Shown one piece after another: positions 1 to 6,534 of a stretch of 16,294 bases of DNA. Each line of letters opens with the position of its first letter. Position 1 is the first letter of the stretch. Below the pieces are notes generated by a model. It was given only the letters and a program-made list of their open reading frames with translations, made no database searches and was not told the DNA's origin. The stretch is from a bacterium (GTDB lineage: Bacteria; Gemmatimonadota; Gemmatimonadetes; Gemmatimonadales; Gemmatimonadaceae), in assembly GCA_021802745.1 (NCBI GenBank), contig JAJZRK010000057.1, positions 1 through 16,294 of the forward strand, given 5' to 3'. A program made the translations under genes and the position numbers.

Positions 1-349
1 GGAGCAGGTTGAGCGTGCCGACGGCGTTTGTGTCGAAGTCGTCGAAGGGAATGGCCGCGGCGCGGTCGTGGCTCGGCTGGGCGGCCGTGTGCACGATCGC
101 GTCGGGCTTGAGCTCTCGCACGAGCACGTCAATGCCGGCGCGGTCGCGGATGTCGAGTTCGTGATGCCGAAAGTTCCGGTGCGCCTCGGTGAGTCGCTGC
201 TGCATCCAGCGCGTATCACCGCCCGGCCCGAAGAAGACGGCGCGCTGGTTGCTGTCCACTCCGTGCACGTCCCACCCCAGCGCGGCGAAGTGGGCGACCA
301 TTTCGGAGCCGATCAAGCCGGATGAACCGGTGACAAGAAGTCGCGACAT
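1..349 (-). CDS. NAD-dependent sugar-nucleotide epimerase, probably CDP-paratose 2-epimerase (5' part, truncated by window edge)
   Basis: The gene reads from ATG at 349 to the window edge, giving about 116 residues. The N-terminus has the Rossmann dinucleotide motif GSSGLIG (G8, G11, G14) of extended short-chain dehydrogenases. It is followed by [15 protein letters not shown], then HHELDIRDR and [13 protein letters not shown]. The FFGPxGDTRW block and AAQPSHD are what I associate with CDP-paratose 2-epimerases (CDP-tyvelose synthesis for O-antigen or other surface glycans). Extended SDRs of other specificity share the fold, so the family is firm and the substrate is inferred. The start is fixed: an in-frame TGA lies at 365-367 and no other start codon follows it. 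No Shine-Dalgarno is visible, but TAGTTT sits 7 nt upstream of the ATG. The catalytic YxxxK region is outside the window. Divergent from the PBP1A gene. Confidence 0.8.
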   Translation of the reverse strand, partial: MSRLLVTGSSGLIGSEMVAHFAALGWDVHGVDSNQRAVFFGPGGDTRWMQQRLTEAHRNFRHHELDIRDRAGIDVLVRELKPDAIVHTAAQPSHDRAAAIPFDDFDTNAVGTLNLL

Positions 350-356
350 GCCTGAG

Positions 357-362
357 AAACTA
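357..362 (-). promoter_or_regulatory. Candidate -10 box of a leaderless promoter for the epimerase
   Basis: On the minus strand TAGTTT (TANNNT type) ends 7 nt before the epimerase ATG. That would put the transcription start at or next to the start codon. No Shine-Dalgarno lies between, and I see no convincing -35 hexamer. The arrangement matches leaderless promoters known in Deinococcus and actinobacteria. Use by this organism is inferred. Confidence 0.4.
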
Positions 363-460
363 CGTCACCGAACGGGGGAGGGAAGGCGGCGTCGCCTCGC
401 GACGCGTTCGGCGGAACACCCTCCACCTCCCCCTGTACCACACTCCGCACCCTTCCTTCA

Positions 461-485
461 CCCCTGCACCCCGCACCCCGCACCC
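461..485 (-). repeat. (GGGGTGC)n heptamer repeat with canonical G-quadruplex pattern
   Basis: The plus strand carries a 7-nt-period CACCCCG-type repeat. Read on the minus strand it is GGG-TGC-GGGG-TGC-GGGG-TGCA-GGGG, four G-runs with 3-4 nt loops, which meets the usual G-quadruplex definition. It lies 21 nt upstream of the PBP1A ATG, inside the 157-nt divergent promoter region shared with the epimerase. C-rich degenerate sequence continues upstream to about 420. Confidence 0.75.
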
Positions 486-492
486 TTTGTTG

Positions 493-498
493 TAGATT
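493..498 (+). promoter_or_regulatory. Candidate -10 box of a leaderless promoter for PBP1A
   Basis: TAGATT ends 8 nt before the PBP1A ATG at 507. The in-frame TAG at 498-500 prevents any upstream start, and the 8 nt between contain no Shine-Dalgarno. Position and sequence fit a TANNNT leaderless promoter. The expected -35 position falls inside the C-rich heptamers and does not match TTGACA. Confidence 0.4.
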
Positions 499-506
499 AG
501 CCGACG

Positions 507-2648
507 ATGAAGAAACCGCTCCGGTACGCGTTGATCGCCACGGCGGCGCTGGCCGCCCTCGGCATGGTCGGGATGACCCTCGGCTGGCTCCTCGTCTGCC
601 GCGGCAACGCCTGCCCGTCCATCAGCGTGCTGGAGAAGTACAATCCGCGGCAAACCTCCAAGCTCTTTGCCGCCGACGGCCGGTTTGTCGCCGAACTGGG
701 CCTCGAGCGCCGCACGCTCGTGCCGCTCGCGCAGATCCCCAAAGTGGTGCAGTCCGCATTCATCATCACCGAGGACCGCCGCTTCTACGAACACAGCGGC
801 ATTGACCTGATCGGCGTCGTGCGCGCGGGCCTCACCAACGTGATGCGCGGCTCGTACGCCCAGGGGTTCTCGACCATCACCATGCAGCTCGCCCGCAACG
901 TCTTTCCGCAGCAGCTCACGCGCGAGAAGAGCCCGCTGCGCAAGCTCCGCGAGGCCAAGGTTTCGCGGGCGATCGAGGCCAAGTACAGCAAGGACCGCAT
1001 CCTCGAGCTCTACCTCAACCAGATCTACCTCGGGAGCGGCGCCTACGGGGTCGAGACCGCCGCCGAGCGCTACTTCGGCAAGTCGGTGCGCGAGCTCAAC
1101 CTCGCCGAGGCGGCAACCCTCGCCGCCCTCCCCAAGTCGCCGGCCCGCTACGACCCGCGGCGCTTTCCCGACCGCGCCATCCAGCGCCGCAACACGGTGC
1201 TCGAGCTGATGCGACGCGAAGGCGCCATCAGCGATGCCGACGCGTCGCTGGCCAAGGCCTATCCGCTGCGTCTCGCGCGCGGACGCGGCGCTTCCAGCGA
1301 CGTCGCCCCCTACTACGTCGAGTGGGTGCGGCAGCAGCTCGAGGAGAAGTTCGGCGACCGCATCTATCAGGACGGCCTGCGGGTCTACACGACGCTCGAC
1401 CTCGAGCTGCAGGGTGCGGCGGAGCGGGCGCTCGAACGCCAGCTCAAGGCGGTCGAGGGCGGCTCGGCGGGACCGTTTCCGCATCGCACGTACGAACAGA
1501 TCATGGCCGCCTCGGCCGCGGATGAACCGCCGCCAGGCTCGGTCACTCAATACCTGCAGGGCGCCTTCGTGGCGCTCGATCCGCGCAATGGCGCCGTGCG
1601 GGCGATGGTGGGCGGGCGCGACTACGACGATTCGAAGTTCAACCGCATGACGCAGGCCACGCGCCAGCCGGGATCCACCTTCAAGCCCATCGTCTACGCC
1701 ACCGCGATCCAGAGCGGCCGGCCGCCGTCCTACGTGCTCGATGATGCGCCCATCGAGCTGCCGCAGGTGGCCGGCGACACGTGGCAGCCGCGCAACTACG
1801 ACCTCAAGTTCGAGGGGCCCATGGTCCTGCGGCGCGCGCTCTACCAGTCGCGCAACCTGCCGGCCATCCGCCTCGGCATGGAACTCGGCGAACAGAGCGT
1901 CGTGGACATGGCGCGCAAGTTCGGCCTCACGACGCCGATCCCGGAGTATCCGTCCATCCACATCGGCTCCGCCGATGTCATCCCGCTGCAGATGGTGGCG
2001 GCCTACTCGACCTTCGCCAACCTCGGCTGGCGGGTGACGCCGATCGCGATTCTGCGCGTCGAGGACGCCAAGGGGAAGGTGCTGTGGACGCCCGAGATCT
2101 CGCGCGAGCAGGTGCTCACGCCCGAGGAATCGTGGCTCATGGTGGACATGATGAAGGACGTGCTGCGCCGGGGCAGCGCTGCGGGCGCGGTGGCCGGCAC
2201 CGGCTTCAACCTGCCGGCCGGCGGCAAGACGGGCACGACCAACGACTACACCGATGTCTGGTTCATCGGGTACACCGCCGACCTCGTCGCCGGCGTCTGG
2301 ATGGGCTTCGACCGCCCGCAGAAGATCATGCCGAATGCGCAGGGCGGGCGGCTGGCCGCGCCGGCGTGGGTGCAGTTCATGATCGAGGCGTACCAACGGA
2401 AGCCCAAGCCGCCCGACTGGCCGCGTCCCTCGTCGCTCATGTCGCGTCAGGTGGACGACCTCACGGGCCTGCTGGCCAATCCGGGCTGTCCGGCGGCGGA
2501 TGCGTACTACGAGTGGTTCATCCCAGGCACGGAACCGATTGCCGAATGCCCGCCGCGCGCCAGCGGCGACCGGCCGGACCCCGTCAAGGACACGCGCCCT
2601 GAGAAGAAGGCGACGGTGCCGCCCGGAGCCATGGTGCGCAAGCCGTGA
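507..2648 (+). CDS. mrcA: Penicillin-binding protein 1A (bifunctional transglycosylase/transpeptidase)
   Basis: A 713-residue class A PBP that polymerises lipid II into glycan strands and cross-links stem peptides at the outer face of the cytoplasmic membrane. Residues about 8-30 form the N-terminal membrane anchor. The GT51 domain follows, with TEDRRFYEH (catalytic Glu E89), QGFSTITMQLARN (120-131) and RKLREAK. The transpeptidase domain has the nucleophile motif STFK (S390, K393), SRN (448-450) and KTGT (574-577). The C-terminus has a Cys pair in GCPAADAYYEWFIPGTEP, a common PBP1A tail that may form a disulfide. The in-frame stop at 498-500 makes ATG 507 the first usable start. Its stop overlaps the next gene's GTG by 4 nt, suggesting translational coupling. 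All catalytic motifs are intact. The mrcA/ponA symbol is by family. Confidence 0.96.
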   Translation: MKKPLRYALIATAALAALGMVGMTLGWLLVCRGNACPSISVLEKYNPRQTSKLFAADGRFVAELGLERRTLVPLAQIPKVVQSAFIITEDRRFYEHSGIDLIGVVRAGLTNVMRGSYAQGFSTITMQLARNVFPQQLTREKSPLRKLREAKVSRAIEAKYSKDRILELYLNQIYLGSGAYGVETAAERYFGKSVRELNLAEAATLAALPKSPARYDPRRFPDRAIQRRNTVLELMRREGAISDADASLAKAYPLRLARGRGASSDVAPYYVEWVRQQLEEKFGDRIYQDGLRVYTTLDLELQGAAERALERQLKAVEGGSAGPFPHRTYEQIMAASAADEPPPGSVTQYLQGAFVALDPRNGAVRAMVGGRDYDDSKFNRMTQATRQPGSTFKPIVYATAIQSGRPPSYVLDDAPIELPQVAGDTWQPRNYDLKFEGPMVLRRALYQSRNLPAIRLGMELGEQSVVDMARKFGLTTPIPEYPSIHIGSADVIPLQMVAAYSTFANLGWRVTPIAILRVEDAKGKVLWTPEISREQVLTPEESWLMVDMMKDVLRRGSAAGAVAGTGFNLPAGGKTGTTNDYTDVWFIGYTADLVAGVWMGFDRPQKIMPNAQGGRLAAPAWVQFMIEAYQRKPKPPDWPRPSSLMSRQVDDLTGLLANPGCPAADAYYEWFIPGTEPIAECPPRASGDRPDPVKDTRPEKKATVPPGAMVRKP

Positions 2649-4000
2649 CGGCCCCGCGCACCCGGTACCATGCGCGCTGGGTGCTTCCCATCGTCACGCC
2701 GCCCATCGAGGAGGGCACGGTCATCGTCGAAGGCGACCGCATCGCCTGGGTCGGCCCGCGCGCGCAGGCGCCGGCGGGCGGCGTGGATGACGACCTTGGC
2801 GATGCGGTGCTGCTCCCCGGCTTGGTGAACGCGCATACGCACCTCGAACTCACCGTGATGCGCGGCTTCCTCGAGGAACTCGCGTTCTTTGACTGGGTGC
2901 GCACGCTGACACGGGCGCGTCACTTCGTGCTCACCGACGCCATGCTGCTCGACAGCGCCCGGCTGGGGGTGGTGGAAGGACTGCGCGCCGGGGTCACGAC
3001 CTTCGCCGACACCGGCGATTCATCCGCGCCGTTCGACGCCATGCGCGAACTCGGCGCGCGCGGCGTCGCCTTCCGCGAGGTCTTCGGCCCCGATCCTGCG
3101 CAAGTGGAGCGCTCGCTGGCCGAACTGCGCTCCAAAGTCGAGGCGATGCGCGCGCTCGAAACGTCCCTCGTCCGCGTGGGCGTCTCGCCCCACGCGCCCT
3201 ACAGCGTCAGCGACGCACTCTTCGCGGCGGTCGCGACGTACGCGACGGATGAAGCGCTCCCCGTGGCCGTGCACATCGCCGAGGGCGAGGAGGAATCGCG
3301 GCTCGTCGAGCGGGCGCAGGGGCCGTTCGCCGACTTCCTGCGTTCGCGCGGACTCGAGGTGGAGCCGCGCGCGCGGTCGCCGATCACGCTGCTCGAACGC
3401 TGCGGCGTGCTCGCCACGCGCCCGCTGCTCATCCACGCGGTGCGCGCCGACGCGCCGGACATCGCCTCGATGGCCCGCCACCGCTGCGCCGTCGCGCACT
3501 GTCCGGCCAGCAACGCCAAGCTCGCGCACGGGGTCGCGCCGCTGCTCGAGATGCTCGACGCGGGGCTCGCCGTCGGCCTCGGCTCCGACTCGATGGCCAG
3601 CAACAACCGCATGGACATCATCGGCGAAGGGCGGCTCGCGTCGCTCCAGCAGCGCACGCGCTCGCGGCGCGTGGATGCCTTGCCCGCACAGCAGGTGCTG
3701 GAGCTCGCGACGCGCGGCGGCGCGCGCGCCTTGCGTCTCGACGGCGCAGTCGGCGTGCTGGCCGAGGGCTATCAGGCGGACCTCGCCGCCTTCGCGCTCG
3801 GCGCGCCGGCGCTCCCCGTGCACGACATCGCCACGGCCGTCGTGCACGCCGGGGGAACCCCTGCGCGGCGCACGGTGGTTGCCGGACAGCTTTGCGTGCG
3901 CGACGGGGTGGTGCTGCGGGAAGACGCCGCGCTGGCGCACCGCGTGCAATTGCATGCCGATGCGCTCGGACGCTGGCGCCGCGCCGACCCCGGATTGTAG
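2645..4000 (+). CDS. Amidohydrolase-superfamily deaminase (TRZ/ATZ, MtaD-like)
   Basis: A 451-residue metal-dependent hydrolase of the cytosine-deaminase/TRZ-ATZ group of the amidohydrolase superfamily. The metal site is complete: HTH in VNAHTHLEL (H64, H66), H210 with E213 in HIAEGEEE, H264 in LLIHAVRAD, and D315 in GLGSDSMASNN. The HCPASNAKL block (285-293) is typical of deaminases acting on S-adenosylhomocysteine, methylthioadenosine, aminofutalosine, guanine or chlorinated triazines. I cannot settle the substrate. Methylthioadenosine/SAH deaminase (mtaD) and aminofutalosine deaminase of the menaquinone pathway are the best candidates. The GTG start overlaps the PBP1A stop (GTGA), so translation is probably coupled. 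There is no obvious independent ribosome binding site. The TAG stop lies inside a -10-like TAGAAT at 3998-4003. Confidence 0.88.
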   Translation: MTAPRTRYHARWVLPIVTPPIEEGTVIVEGDRIAWVGPRAQAPAGGVDDDLGDAVLLPGLVNAHTHLELTVMRGFLEELAFFDWVRTLTRARHFVLTDAMLLDSARLGVVEGLRAGVTTFADTGDSSAPFDAMRELGARGVAFREVFGPDPAQVERSLAELRSKVEAMRALETSLVRVGVSPHAPYSVSDALFAAVATYATDEALPVAVHIAEGEEESRLVERAQGPFADFLRSRGLEVEPRARSPITLLERCGVLATRPLLIHAVRADAPDIASMARHRCAVAHCPASNAKLAHGVAPLLEMLDAGLAVGLGSDSMASNNRMDIIGEGRLASLQQRTRSRRVDALPAQQVLELATRGGARALRLDGAVGVLAEGYQADLAAFALGAPALPVHDIATAVVHAGGTPARRTVVAGQLCVRDGVVLREDAALAHRVQLHADALGRWRRADPGL

Positions 4001-4003
4001 AAT
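3998..4003 (+). promoter_or_regulatory. Candidate -10 element upstream of ilvE
   Basis: TAGAAT matches five of six bases of TATAAT and follows TTG, as in the PBP1A box (TTGTAGATT). It overlaps the amidohydrolase stop codon and would start transcription about 150 nt before ilvE, in front of the two hairpins and the decamer array. No good -35 hexamer is visible at 16-18 nt spacing. Confidence 0.25.
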
Positions 4004-4015
4004 TCGAGGACCCTC

Positions 4016-4069
4016 CCGTCGCCGCCGACGGCCGATCTCGCGTGCGACGATCGTAGTTCGCCGTCGCAC
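4016..4069 (+). promoter_or_regulatory. Two hairpins in the ilvE leader
   Basis: Stem 1 pairs CCGTCG (4016-4021) with CGACGG (4026-4031) around a 4-nt loop. Stem 2 pairs GTGCGACG (4042-4049) with CGTCGCAC (4062-4069), a perfect 8-bp stem with a 12-nt loop. Neither is followed by a T-run on the plus strand. They could terminate amidohydrolase transcription or form an ilvE leader. I see no short leader peptide rich in Leu, Ile or Val codons, so classic attenuation is not supported. Confidence 0.35.
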
Positions 4070-4070
4070 T

Positions 4071-4140
4071 CTGTCGTTCTCTGCCGTTCTCTGCCGTTCT
4101 CTGCCGTTCTCTGCCGTTCTCTGCCATTCTCTGCCATTCT
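4071..4140 (+). repeat. Seven-copy 10-nt tandem repeat (CTGCCGTTCT) upstream of ilvE
   Basis: Seven head-to-tail 10-nt units: one CTGTCGTTCT, four CTGCCGTTCT and two CTGCCATTCT. The minus-strand version of the last type contains ATGGCAG followed by AGA, so it looks like a 10-nt relative of the ATGGCAG heptamers at 14461-14537. The array ends 21 nt before the ilvE start and would be transcribed as a pyrimidine-rich leader. Confidence 0.9.
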
Positions 4141-4144
4141 CTCC

Positions 4145-4150
4145 AAGGGA
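4145..4150 (+). promoter_or_regulatory. Ribosome binding site of ilvE
   Basis: AAGGGA lies 11 nt upstream of GTG 4162, a slightly long spacing. It is the only Shine-Dalgarno-like sequence between the decamer array and the start, and supports the GTG. Confidence 0.5.
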
Positions 4151-4161
4151 GCCATCCCATC

Positions 4162-5121
4162 GTGCCCCATCAGCTTTCCGCGAACGGCGCCACCAGCAAG
4201 ATCTGGCGAGATGGCCGTCTCGTGGACTTCCAGGATGCCACGGTCCACGTGATGTCGCACGTGGCGCATTATGGCTCGTCGGTCTTCGAGGGAATCCGCT
4301 GCTACGAGACGCCGTCGGGCGGCGCGGTCTTCCGCCTGCGCGAGCACATGCGCCGCCTCGTGGACTCCGCGAAGATCTATCGCATGGACCTGCGCTACTC
4401 GGTGGACGAGCTCTGCCAGGCCGTGCTCGACACGATCGCGGCCAACGAGCTGAAGGAGTGCTATATCCGGCCGCTCGTGGCGCGCACCGGCCAGCAGATG
4501 GGCGTCCATCCCGGCAATGCGCCCGTCGAGACGTTCATCATCTGCTGGATCTGGGGCCGCTACCTCGGTGAAGAAGCGCTCGAGCGCGGCGTGGATGTGC
4601 GCGTCTCGAGCTGGCGCCGCGCCGCGGGCAGCACCTTCCCCACGATGGCCAAGGCCGCCGGCAATTACCTGAGTTCGCAGCTGACCAAGATGGAAGCCAA
4701 GATGGACGACTACGTCGAGGGCATCATGCTCGACGTGCATGGGCACGTCTCGGAGGGCAGCGGCGAAAACCTGTTCCTCGTGCGCGACGGCGCCCTCTAC
4801 ACGTCCACCCCCGCGTCGGGCATCCTGCAGGGCATCACGCGCAATTCGCTGATGCGCATCGCGAAGGACCTCGGCATCGAGGTGCACGAGACGACCGTGC
4901 CCCGCGAAATGCTGTACATCGCCGACGAGGTCTTCTTCTGCGGCACGGCGGCCGAGTTGACGCCGGTGCGTTCCATTGATCGCATCACCATCGGCGAAGG
5001 ACACCGCGGGCCGGTGACGAAGGCCATTCAGGACAAGTACCTCGGGATAGCGAGTGGACGGATCCCCGATCCGTACGGCTGGCTCACGCCCGTTCCCAGT
5101 CCGGCTGTCGCGAGTAGATGA
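4162..5121 (+). CDS. ilvE: Branched-chain-amino-acid aminotransferase
   Basis: A 319-residue fold-type IV PLP aminotransferase that interconverts leucine, isoleucine and valine with their 2-oxo acids using glutamate/2-oxoglutarate. The N-terminus has YGSSVFEGIRCYE (37-49), the usual start of the IlvE core, and IRPLVARTG follows. The PLP lysine is K164 in TFPTMAKAAGNYLSS. The cofactor glutamate lies in VSEGSGENLFLV, and the phosphate-binding turn in SGILQGITR. FFCGTAAELTPVRSID closes the domain. Length is normal for bacterial IlvE. GTG at 4162 is chosen because AAGGGA precedes it and the conserved GxxWxDG..V segment begins directly after. D-amino-acid aminotransferase and ADC lyase share the fold, but length and motifs favour IlvE. 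An HNH-protein gene follows 44 nt downstream. Confidence 0.94.
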   Translation: MPHQLSANGATSKIWRDGRLVDFQDATVHVMSHVAHYGSSVFEGIRCYETPSGGAVFRLREHMRRLVDSAKIYRMDLRYSVDELCQAVLDTIAANELKECYIRPLVARTGQQMGVHPGNAPVETFIICWIWGRYLGEEALERGVDVRVSSWRRAAGSTFPTMAKAAGNYLSSQLTKMEAKMDDYVEGIMLDVHGHVSEGSGENLFLVRDGALYTSTPASGILQGITRNSLMRIAKDLGIEVHETTVPREMLYIADEVFFCGTAAELTPVRSIDRITIGEGHRGPVTKAIQDKYLGIASGRIPDPYGWLTPVPSPAVASR

Positions 5122-5155
5122 CCATGCGGCCGCCGCGCATCGCGCTTTCCCTCGT

Positions 5156-5160
5156 GGAGG
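5156..5160 (+). promoter_or_regulatory. Ribosome binding site of the HNH gene
   Basis: GGAGG lies 5 nt before GTG 5166. It fixes that GTG as the start. Confidence 0.75.
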
Positions 5161-5165
5161 ATTAG

Positions 5166-5759
5166 GTGCTCGTCGGCTGCCTCGCCCTCAACTCGTCCTT
5201 CGAACCACTCACGCTGGTGCCGCTGCGCCGCGCCCTGCGGCTTGTCATTGACGGCAAGGCCGAGATCGTCGAGGCCGACCGCGATCGCCTGGTCCGGTCC
5301 GCCAACAAGCACTTCCCGCATCCCGTCGTCATCCGGCTCACCAAGTACGTGCACGTGCCGCGGCGCTTCCGGCGCCACGTCACCAACACGTTCCTATTTG
5401 CACGCGACCACTACCGCTGCCAGTACTGCGGGCGCGTGTCGGCCGTGCTCAAGCCGCGCGAGTCGCTCACCCGTGACCACGTGGTGCCGCTCTCCCGCGG
5501 CGGCGACAACTCGTGGACCAACGTCGTGACGGCCTGCAGCTCCTGCAACACGCGCAAGGCCAACCACCTGCCGACCGAAATCGGCATGCGCCTGCTCCAC
5601 GATCCGGTGGAGCCCCATTTTGTGCACCTCTCGTGGGCCGTCCGCCGGCTGACGCCGACGCAGAGCAAGTACATCCGGATGTTCTACGGCGCGGCCATGC
5701 TGCACGAGGTGGCGCGCACGGTGGAAGGCAGACGGCCAACGGTCGAGGGCGCACGGTAG
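5166..5759 (+). CDS. HNH endonuclease-family protein
   Basis: A 197-residue protein with a central HNH nuclease fold. A zinc knuckle CQYC (C85, C88) pairs with CSSC (C124, C127). The core is TRDHVVPLSRGGDN (D104, H105, N115), then WTNVVTAC and TRKANH (N133, H134), so the beta-beta-alpha metal site looks complete. Residues 1-80 form a conserved N-terminal part (LALNSSFEPLTLVP, RRALRLVIDGKAE). This stand-alone type is widespread in bacterial chromosomes outside restriction or phage loci, and I know no firm function for it. The GTG start is supported by GGAGG 5 nt upstream. The last 13 residues read TVEGRRPTVEGAR, a 7-residue repeat encoded by DNA with GG every 7 nt, so the C-terminus seems derived from the intergenic heptamer repeat. 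Likely cotranscribed with ilvE. Confidence 0.88.
   Translation: MLVGCLALNSSFEPLTLVPLRRALRLVIDGKAEIVEADRDRLVRSANKHFPHPVVIRLTKYVHVPRRFRRHVTNTFLFARDHYRCQYCGRVSAVLKPRESLTRDHVVPLSRGGDNSWTNVVTACSSCNTRKANHLPTEIGMRLLHDPVEPHFVHLSWAVRRLTPTQSKYIRMFYGAAMLHEVARTVEGRRPTVEGAR
5720..5756 (+). repeat. Degenerate heptamer repeat at the 3' end of the HNH gene
   Basis: GG dinucleotides recur at 5720, 5727, 5734, 5741, 5748 and 5755, an exact 7-nt period up to the TAG at 5757-5759. Units include GGCAGAC, GGCCAAC and GGTCGAG, similar to the GGCAGAT family near 14461. The repeat is in frame with the HNH coding sequence and gives the TVEGRRP/TVEGAR peptide duplication. Confidence 0.55.
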
Positions 5760-5790
5760 CCCGAAACGTCCGGCGTTGGGCGCATGCGAC

Positions 5791-5819
5791 AAGGGCGGGC
5801 TCGTGAAGAGTCCGCCCTT
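5791..5819. terminator. Bidirectional hairpin terminator between convergent genes
   Basis: AAGGGCGGGCTC (5791-5802) pairs with GAGTCCGCCCTT (5808-5819), a 12-bp stem with one G-U wobble on the plus strand and loop GTGAA. It lies midway between the HNH stop (5759) and the stop of the minus-strand gene (5863). There is no clear T-run on either side. Shares the GGGCGGGC core with the hairpin at 14558-14588. Confidence 0.7.
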
Positions 5820-5849
5820 CGTCCGTTCACGACCCATCGCCCTGAACTC

Positions 5850-5877
5850 TCCCATCTCCCATCTACCGTCTCCCATC
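5850..5877 (-). repeat. Heptamer array (GATGGGA) overlapping the 3' end of the minus-strand gene
   Basis: Four 7-nt units on the plus strand: TCCCATC three times and TACCGTC once (GATGGGA and GACGGTA on the minus strand). The TAG stop of the minus-strand gene (5863-5865) is inside the array, so the array encodes its C-terminal ADGRR. Purine- and G-rich on the coding strand. Confidence 0.8.
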
Positions 5878-6534
5878 TGCCTCAAACACCCCCGTCCGCG
5901 CAACATACTCCCGTCGCTCGCCGCCCAGCAGCCGCGACGCGAGCGTCTTGAGGCCGCGGCCGAGCACCGTGCCTGGATTGCGCTGGCCGCGCACGGCCGG
6001 CTGCAGCTCGCCGCGCAGCCACCGCTCCACCTCGTCCAGGTCGCTCAGCGAGAGCGTCTCCACCGACAGCGTCGCCTGATAATAGGCACGCTTGACGCCG
6101 GGATACGACACGATGGGCGCCCGCGTCGGGCGCGCCACCGCGGCGGCCGCGTCGGTGAGCTGCGCGAACTTGCCCAGCGAAAACGGCCGGTCGCCGGAAA
6201 GCTGTGTCACCTCGTACGCCTTCTCCACCGCGAGCCAGCGCACGACGACGTCCCACTCGGTGCTGCGCTCGAGGTCGTTCACCCAGCCGCCCACGCTCCA
6301 GAGCTCGACCGTGAAATGCAGCCGGGCCGGAAACCCGCTCGCCAGCAGCTCCTGCAGCTTGCGCCCGCTGAGCATGTGCGCCGCCACCACCACGGGCCCC
6401 GTGCGCGTCGCCTGGTCCGCCGCGGGCGCCGTGATGGACAATGTCGGCCGCCTGCCCTGCCCGAACGCGCCCGTCGCCGTCGTGCCAAGCAGCACGACGG
6501 CGACCAGCACGGCTCGGAGCAGCAGTCGAGGCAT
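5863..6534 (-). CDS. Secreted DUF4390-like protein
   Basis: A 223-residue protein with a signal peptide: positive N-terminus, hydrophobic LLLRAVLVAVVLLG, and likely cleavage near GAFGQG (about residue 26). The mature part has SGRKLQELLASGFPARLHFTVELW, then YEVTQLSGDRPFSLGKFAQL, then YYQATLSVETLSLSDLDEVERWL. The order (short helix, 'GxP-x-L-x-F-x-V-E-L' strand, later 'YxAxLxLxT' strand) resembles DUF4390 proteins, a periplasmic family of unknown function. I put that at moderate confidence. The ATG shares one base with the upstream barrel gene's stop (TGATG), so the two are translationally coupled and probably act together in the envelope. The C-terminal EADGRR is encoded by an intergenic heptamer array and is probably not a conserved part. 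Confidence 0.75.
   Translation of the reverse strand: MPRLLLRAVLVAVVLLGTTATGAFGQGRRPTLSITAPAADQATRTGPVVVAAHMLSGRKLQELLASGFPARLHFTVELWSVGGWVNDLERSTEWDVVVRWLAVEKAYEVTQLSGDRPFSLGKFAQLTDAAAAVARPTRAPIVSYPGVKRAYYQATLSVETLSLSDLDEVERWLRGELQPAVRGQRNPGTVLGRGLKTLASRLLGGERREYVARTGVFEADGRR

Noticed and set aside
360..2396. Very long open frame antisense to PBP1A
   Set aside because: GC-rich codon bias keeps the opposite strand open. The predicted protein is His/Arg-rich with no domain, while the plus strand has all PBP motifs.
4071..4140. Replication-origin iterons
   Set aside because: No AT-rich region, DnaA boxes or replication gene nearby, and the repeats sit in the ilvE leader.
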